From Gemmatimonas sp. UBA2094 (GTDB taxonomy: Bacteria > Gemmatimonadota > Gemmatimonadetes > Gemmatimonadales > Gemmatimonadaceae): 9,402 nucleotides of DNA. A program made the translations under genes and the position numbers. How positions within the stretch are numbered: position 1 is the first letter of the stretch; each line of letters begins with the position of its first letter. Below are positions 5,657-9,402 of the stretch, piece after piece. The notes under the pieces are model-generated. The model searched no databases and had not been told where the DNA came from. It was given only the letters and a program-made list of their open reading frames with translations. The stretch lies in assembly GCA_002331565.1 (NCBI GenBank), contig DCZC01000240.1, positions 18,174 through 27,575 of the forward strand, in the 5' to 3' direction.

Positions 5657-8600
5657 GTGACTACTTCTACGCCACAAATTCGGCGCCTTGTTCTTGCGTT
5701 GACGCTCTGTGTCGCCTTCGTGGCGACCGCGTCGGCGGCCATGGCGCAGCAGGTCGACATCATTCGCGGGCGTGTCACGGGCACCGACACCCTGCCCATT
5801 CCCAACGTCCTCGTGACGGCCACGACGCTCAGCGGTAACGTGAGCCGTACGGCGCGTACGAACGCGCAGGGGCGCTACACCATCTCCTTTCCCGGTGGCG
5901 AAGGCGACTACTGGGTGACGTTTTCCGGTATCGGCTTGTCGCCGCGCCGCTACCAGGTGAAGCGCACGGCCGACCAGGAAATCCTCATCGCCGACGCGCG
6001 ACTGGCGCCGGCGACGATCACGCTCGACGCCGTCCAGGTTACCGAGCGGGCTGCCGCGTCTCGTACGGACACGGTGTCCGATGTCGGCGGTACCGAAAAG
6101 AGCGTGAGCGACGAAACGGCCGGCTTCCTCAGCGCCGAGCAGATGGGCGATCTGGCCGCGATGGCCTCGGCCATCCCTGGCGTGCAGCTGCTGCTGGGGG
6201 CCGATGGCGCGGCCGATGCGTTCTCGGTGTTCGGCCTCGGTGGCGACCAGAACAATACGCAGCTCAACGGCCTCAACTTCGGTGATGCGCAGTTGCCCCG
6301 CGACGCCAATGTCATGTCGTCGCTCAACACGTCGCCGTACGACGTGTCGCGCGGCGGCTTCTCCGGCGGTCAGCTGCAGGTGCGCACTCGGTCGGGGTCG
6401 AACTTCGTGACGCGGCGCCTCAGCGGCAACTTCATCTCGCCGCAGCTGCAGTGGACCGACCGGATCGGCGTGGCCACCGGCCAGCAGTACACGAACATGT
6501 CGATGGGCGGGTCGGCCTCCGGCCCCCTCAAGCCCGACCAGATGTTCTACAACACCTCGTTCCAGTTCGACCGTCGCCTGCAGGACCTGCAGACGCTCAC
6601 GAACAGCAATGCGGACGGGTTCGAGGCAGCCGGTGTGTCGGCGGACTCGGTGGCGCGGCTTATCGACATTCTCGGCACCGAGAACGTGCCGGTCACCGTG
6701 GCAGGCTACGATCCGCAGCGCATCAACACGCGCATCAACACGCTCAACAGCTTCGACTGGGTGCCGCAGAACTCATCGCGGGGCAGCACGTACTCCTTCA
6801 CGCTTTCCGGCAACTTCAACCGCACGTCACCGGTGGGTGGTTCCGGCGGTTTCGGTGGATTCGGCGGATTCGGTGGCGGCGGCACCAGCCTCATTACGCC
6901 GTCGCGCGACGGTACACGCACGAGCTGGGGTGGATCCACGCAGCTCCGCCACAGCGGGCTGCTCGGGTGGAAGGGCATCTTCAGCGAGACCACGGTCGGC
7001 TACAGCACCAGCCGCAGCGACGGCGACCCGTTCTTCTTCCTGCCGTCGGGCAACGTGCGCGTCAACTCGCAGTTCGCCGATGGCTCAGCGTCGGTGAGCA
7101 ACCTGCAGTTCGGTGGCAGCACGGCGCTCAACAACGCCAACGGAAACAGCTCGCTCGCCGGCAACAACACGATGTCCTGGTTCTCGAGCGACAACCGCCA
7201 TCGCGTGAAGCTCACCACCGAATTGCGTCGCGACGAGTTCACTTCGCTCTTCAACTTCAACGAGTTCGGTTCGTTCTCGTACAACACGCTAGCCGACCTG
7301 CAAAACAACCGGCCTGCCTCGTTCACCCGCCTGCTGTCGCCGCGCAGCCGAAAGGGCAGTCAGTACGTGGCCGCCGTGTCGCTGGGTGATGCGTGGCGCC
7401 CCACGAACGACCTGCAGGTACAGTACGGGGTACGCGTGGACGGCAACCAGTTCAACATGGGGCCGCAGACCAACCCGGACGTGTTGGCCAAGTTCGGCTA
7501 CGACAACGCCGAGGTGCCCAACCGCATCTACGTGAGCCCGCGACTCGGCTTCTCGTGGACCGTGGGCCAGGCCGATCAGATGGCGCTGCTGCCCGGCATG
7601 ATCCGCGCGCCGAGGGCCGTCATCCGCGGCGGTGTCGGCCTCTTCCAGAACACGCCGGGCACGCAGCTGATCTCGAACGCGATCGACAACACCGGTCTGC
7701 CGTCGGGGCTGCAGCAGCTCACCTGCGTCGGGGCCGCCACTCCGATCCCCAATTGGACGTCGTACGCGGCCGACGTGGCGAATATCCCGCGCACCTGTGC
7801 CGACGGCACCACGGGCACGGTGTTCGCCAACAGCGCCCCGAACGTGACGCTTTTCCTCCCCGACTACTATGCCCAGCGCTCCCTGCGCGGCAACCTCGGG
7901 TGGCAGGGCCCCATCCTGAAGAACCGATTCAATTTCTCGATGGACGCCACCTTCTCGCGCAATCAGCGTCAGCAGGGCGGCGTCGACATCAACTTCCCCA
8001 GCCAGCAGCGCTTCACGCTGGCCGGCGAGGGGAACCGCCCGGTGTACGTGACGCCCGGGGCCATCGTTCCTGCCACGGGTCAGGTGGCGTGGCGCGAGGC
8101 CCGACTGTTTCCGCAGTACGGCCGTGTCACGGCGCAGACGTCGGAACTGGAGTCGGAGAGCAAGCAGTTCACCGCCTCGCTCCGCCCGTTCGTGTTCAAC
8201 ACCAAGTGGAGTTGGAGCCTTTCGTACGTGCTCGCGGACGTGCGCGAGCAGTTTCTCGGCTTCAACAGCACGGTGAACACCCCCGTGGGCATCGAGTGGT
8301 CGCGTGGCTCGAACTTCTCGCGCCATCAGATCCAGTACTCGCTGAGCTACAACGCGTGGGACGCCGTGCGCATCGCGTGGTTCGGCAACTTCCGCTCGGG
8401 CATCTACTACACGCCCACGATCAACCAGGACGTGAACGGCGACAGCTACGGCAACGATCGCGCCTTCGTGTTCGATCCGTCCACGCTTTCGGCCGATCCG
8501 ACGCTCAAGACGGGGCTCGAGCGTTTCCTTGCCACCGGCACGCGCGAAGCCACGGCATGCATCCGCAGCCAGCTGGGACAGTTCGCGGGACGCAACTCCT

Positions 8601-9402
8601 GCGAAGGGCCGTGGTCGATGAGCGGTAACCTGAACATCTCGTTCAACTCGCTCAAGCTCGGGCTGCCGCAGCGCGCGAACATCTCGTTCCAGGTGGCCAA
8701 CCCGCTCAATGGTTTCGACCGTCTCATCAACGGCGAGCGTGGCCTGAAGGGCTGGGGCTCGTTCGTGAACCCGCAGTCGAACGGCGCGCTGCTCTTCGTG
8801 CGCGGATTCGATCCGGTCACGAACAGCTACAAGTACGAGGTGAACGAGCGATTCGGCAGCACGCGCCCCAGCCAGACCACGCAGCGGTCGGCCCCGGTGA
8901 CCTTTACGATGCAGGTCGGCTGGGACCTCGGGCCCACGCGTGAACAGCAGCAGCTGTTGCAGCAGCTCGATCGTGGCCGCTCGCGTCCCGGCAACAAGCC
9001 CAGCCTGCAGCAGCTCCGTCAGACGGCGAGCGTGGGGCTCATCAATCCCATGCAGCAGATCCTCCAGCAGGCGGACACGCTCAAGCTCACGCGCCGGCAG
9101 GCCGACAGCCTCGCCACGCTGAACCGCTTGTACGTGCTCAAGAGCGACAGCATCTGGACGCCGGTGGCGCGCTTCCTCGCCGATCTGCCCGACAAGTACA
9201 ACCACGACGACGCCTACAACCGCTATCGCAGCGCGCGTGAAGCGGCGGTCGACGTGCTCATCAAGGTGGCGCCCGGTATCCGCACGCTGCTCACCCCCGA
9301 ACAGATCCGTATCCTGCCCGAGTCGCTCATGCCGTTCATGGACAAGCGCAACCTGCAGGGCATCCGCTCCGGGACCGCCGGCGGCAACCGCTTCATGGGC
9401 GG
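5657..9402 (+). CDS. Oar-like TonB-dependent outer-membrane receptor with C-terminal LTxxQ extension (3' end beyond window)
   Basis: One frame stays open from GTG 5657 to the window end (1248 codons plus 2 nt). It encodes an outer-membrane protein for TonB-driven uptake or, as known for myxobacterial Oar, protein secretion. The GTG is the only plausible start: an in-frame TAA lies at 5624 and the next ATG falls at the end of the signal peptide. The signal peptide has basic IRR, a hydrophobic core, and cleavage after AMA (residue 30). Next come a carboxypeptidase-regulatory-like beta domain (about 35-112), a TonB-box-like LDAVQVTE (123-130), and a plug (about 157-249). The plug has IPGVQLL, FSVFGLGGDQNNTQLNGLNF (189-208) and RGGFSGGQLQVRTRSGSN (232-249). 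The barrel runs to the closing strand TFTMQVGWDL (1082-1091) and includes DVNGDSYGNDRAF (925-937), typical of Oar relatives. From about 1094 a Gln-rich, helical extension follows. No adjacent SusD-like gene is seen. The substrate is unknown. Confidence 0.92.
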   Translation, partial: MTTSTPQIRRLVLALTLCVAFVATASAAMAQQVDIIRGRVTGTDTLPIPNVLVTATTLSGNVSRTARTNAQGRYTISFPGGEGDYWVTFSGIGLSPRRYQVKRTADQEILIADARLAPATITLDAVQVTERAAASRTDTVSDVGGTEKSVSDETAGFLSAEQMGDLAAMASAIPGVQLLLGADGAADAFSVFGLGGDQNNTQLNGLNFGDAQLPRDANVMSSLNTSPYDVSRGGFSGGQLQVRTRSGSNFVTRRLSGNFISPQLQWTDRIGVATGQQYTNMSMGGSASGPLKPDQMFYNTSFQFDRRLQDLQTLTNSNADGFEAAGVSADSVARLIDILGTENVPVTVAGYDPQRINTRINTLNSFDWVPQNSSRGSTYSFTLSGNFNRTSPVGGSGGFGGFGGFGGGGTSLITPSRDGTRTSWGGSTQLRHSGLLGWKGIFSETTVGYSTSRSDGDPFFFLPSGNVRVNSQFADGSASVSNLQFGGSTALNNANGNSSLAGNNTMSWFSSDNRHRVKLTTELRRDEFTSLFNFNEFGSFSYNTLADLQNNRPASFTRLLSPRSRKGSQYVAAVSLGDAWRPTNDLQVQYGVRVDGNQFNMGPQTNPDVLAKFGYDNAEVPNRIYVSPRLGFSWTVGQADQMALLPGMIRAPRAVIRGGVGLFQNTPGTQLISNAIDNTGLPSGLQQLTCVGAATPIPNWTSYAADVANIPRTCADGTTGTVFANSAPNVTLFLPDYYAQRSLRGNLGWQGPILKNRFNFSMDATFSRNQRQQGGVDINFPSQQRFTLAGEGNRPVYVTPGAIVPATGQVAWREARLFPQYGRVTAQTSELESESKQFTASLRPFVFNTKWSWSLSYVLADVREQFLGFNSTVNTPVGIEWSRGSNFSRHQIQYSLSYNAWDAVRIAWFGNFRSGIYYTPTINQDVNGDSYGNDRAFVFDPSTLSADPTLKTGLERFLATGTREATACIRSQLGQFAGRNSCEGPWSMSGNLNISFNSLKLGLPQRANISFQVANPLNGFDRLINGERGLKGWGSFVNPQSNGALLFVRGFDPVTNSYKYEVNERFGSTRPSQTTQRSAPVTFTMQVGWDLGPTREQQQLLQQLDRGRSRPGNKPSLQQLRQTASVGLINPMQQILQQADTLKLTRRQADSLATLNRLYVLKSDSIWTPVARFLADLPDKYNHDDAYNRYRSAREAAVDVLIKVAPGIRTLLTPEQIRILPESLMPFMDKRNLQGIRSGTAGGNRFMG
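6719..6742 (+). repeat. Perfect 12-bp tandem duplication in receptor gene
   Basis: CGCATCAACACG occurs twice back to back and is in frame, giving Arg-Ile-Asn-Thr twice (residues 355-362), followed by the similar LN. It looks like a recent in-frame duplication in the early barrel region. Confidence 0.7.
6836..6883 (+). repeat. Gly-Gly-Phe tandem repeat in receptor loop
   Basis: Residues 394-409 read GGSGGFGGFGGFGGGG, coded by 9-nt units of the form GGN GGN TTC with varied third bases. It sits between barrel strands, after SGNFNRTSPV, and is probably a flexible extracellular loop or periplasmic turn. Third-base variation shows that the repeat is maintained at the protein level or is old. Confidence 0.7.
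8936..9402 (+). other. Receptor C-terminal helical extension with two LTxxQ motifs (domain within the receptor CDS)
   Basis: Residues 1094-1248 follow the closing barrel strand. They begin with a Gln-rich helix (REQQQLLQQLDRGRSRPG), then carry LTRRQ (1144-1148) followed by ADSLATLNRLYVLKSDSIW, and LLTPEQ (1211-1216) about 68 residues later. Two LTxxQ motifs separated by helices are the hallmark of Spy/CpxP/ZraP periplasmic proteins, which act as chaperones or stress sensors. TonB-receptor termini face the periplasm, so such a domain would be in the right compartment. The extension turns Gly/Arg/Met-containing (GTAGGNRFMGG) where the window ends. The similarity is by motif only. Confidence 0.5.

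Noticed and set aside
5584..5838. Plus-strand frame of 84 codons overlapping the receptor start
   Set aside because: It overlaps the receptor's signal peptide and first domain in another frame. Its product is His/Arg/Cys-rich and resembles nothing known to me.
6451..8628. Plus-strand open frames 6451-7389 and 7393-8628 in a different frame within the receptor gene
   Set aside because: Out-of-frame shadows of the receptor gene. Composition is Arg/His/Pro-rich and low in hydrophobics, with no motif. The true frame runs through both without a stop.
7289..9205. 638-codon minus-strand open frame opposite the receptor gene
   Set aside because: The plus-strand receptor frame is continuous over the same span with clear family motifs. 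The antisense translation is rich in Arg, Val, His and Glu and without recognisable features.
1..9402. Mobile element or prophage signs
   Set aside because: No transposase, integrase, terminal inverted repeats or target-site duplications seen. Base composition and codon use are even across all genes.

Overview
The window is high-GC bacterial DNA with strong G/C bias at third codon positions. It is densely coding, with ABC-exporter, PP2C-phosphatase and HD-phosphohydrolase genes and a very large Oar-like TonB-dependent outer-membrane receptor. A Gram-negative cell envelope is certain from the receptor. Gemmatimonadota (Gemmatimonas-like) is my best guess from gene style, but it is an inference, not a demonstrated assignment.

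Layout. The left edge (1-188, minus strand) is the first 62 codons of uvrA, transcribed divergently from a complete ABC exporter gene (250-2139, plus) across a 61-bp gap. Next comes a compact plus-strand group: a PP2C-type Ser/Thr phosphatase (2218-2994), a 65-residue unrecognised protein that overlaps the phosphatase stop by 8 nt (2987-3184), and an exported thioredoxin-fold protein 12 nt further on (3197-3865). These last three look like one transcription and translation unit. A 46-bp convergent junction (3866-3911) holds an interrupted hairpin that includes both stop codons and a degenerate 7-nt repeat. Beyond it lies a minus-strand HD-superfamily (dNTPase-like) phosphohydrolase gene (3912-5189).

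The stretch 5190-5656 has no convincing gene. It is the divergent control region between the HD gene and the receptor gene, and contains strong short inverted repeats. From the GTG at 5657 to the end of the window one uninterrupted frame of 1248 codons encodes the receptor: signal peptide, carboxypeptidase-regulatory-like domain, TonB-box-like segment, plug, large beta-barrel, then an unusual helical C-terminal extension. That extension carries two LTxxQ motifs reminiscent of Spy/CpxP periplasmic proteins. The gene is cut by the window edge, so its C-terminus is unknown.

Functional links: the phosphatase operon suggests reversible Ser/Thr phosphorylation plus an envelope thioredoxin-like protein. 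The receptor and the ABC exporter are envelope transport proteins with substrates that cannot be deduced here. UvrA (nucleotide excision repair) and the HD phosphohydrolase (nucleotide hydrolysis) are housekeeping functions with no visible link to the rest. The most unusual element is the receptor's C-terminal LTxxQ extension; I see no clear new multi-gene system such as defence, CRISPR or a mobile element.
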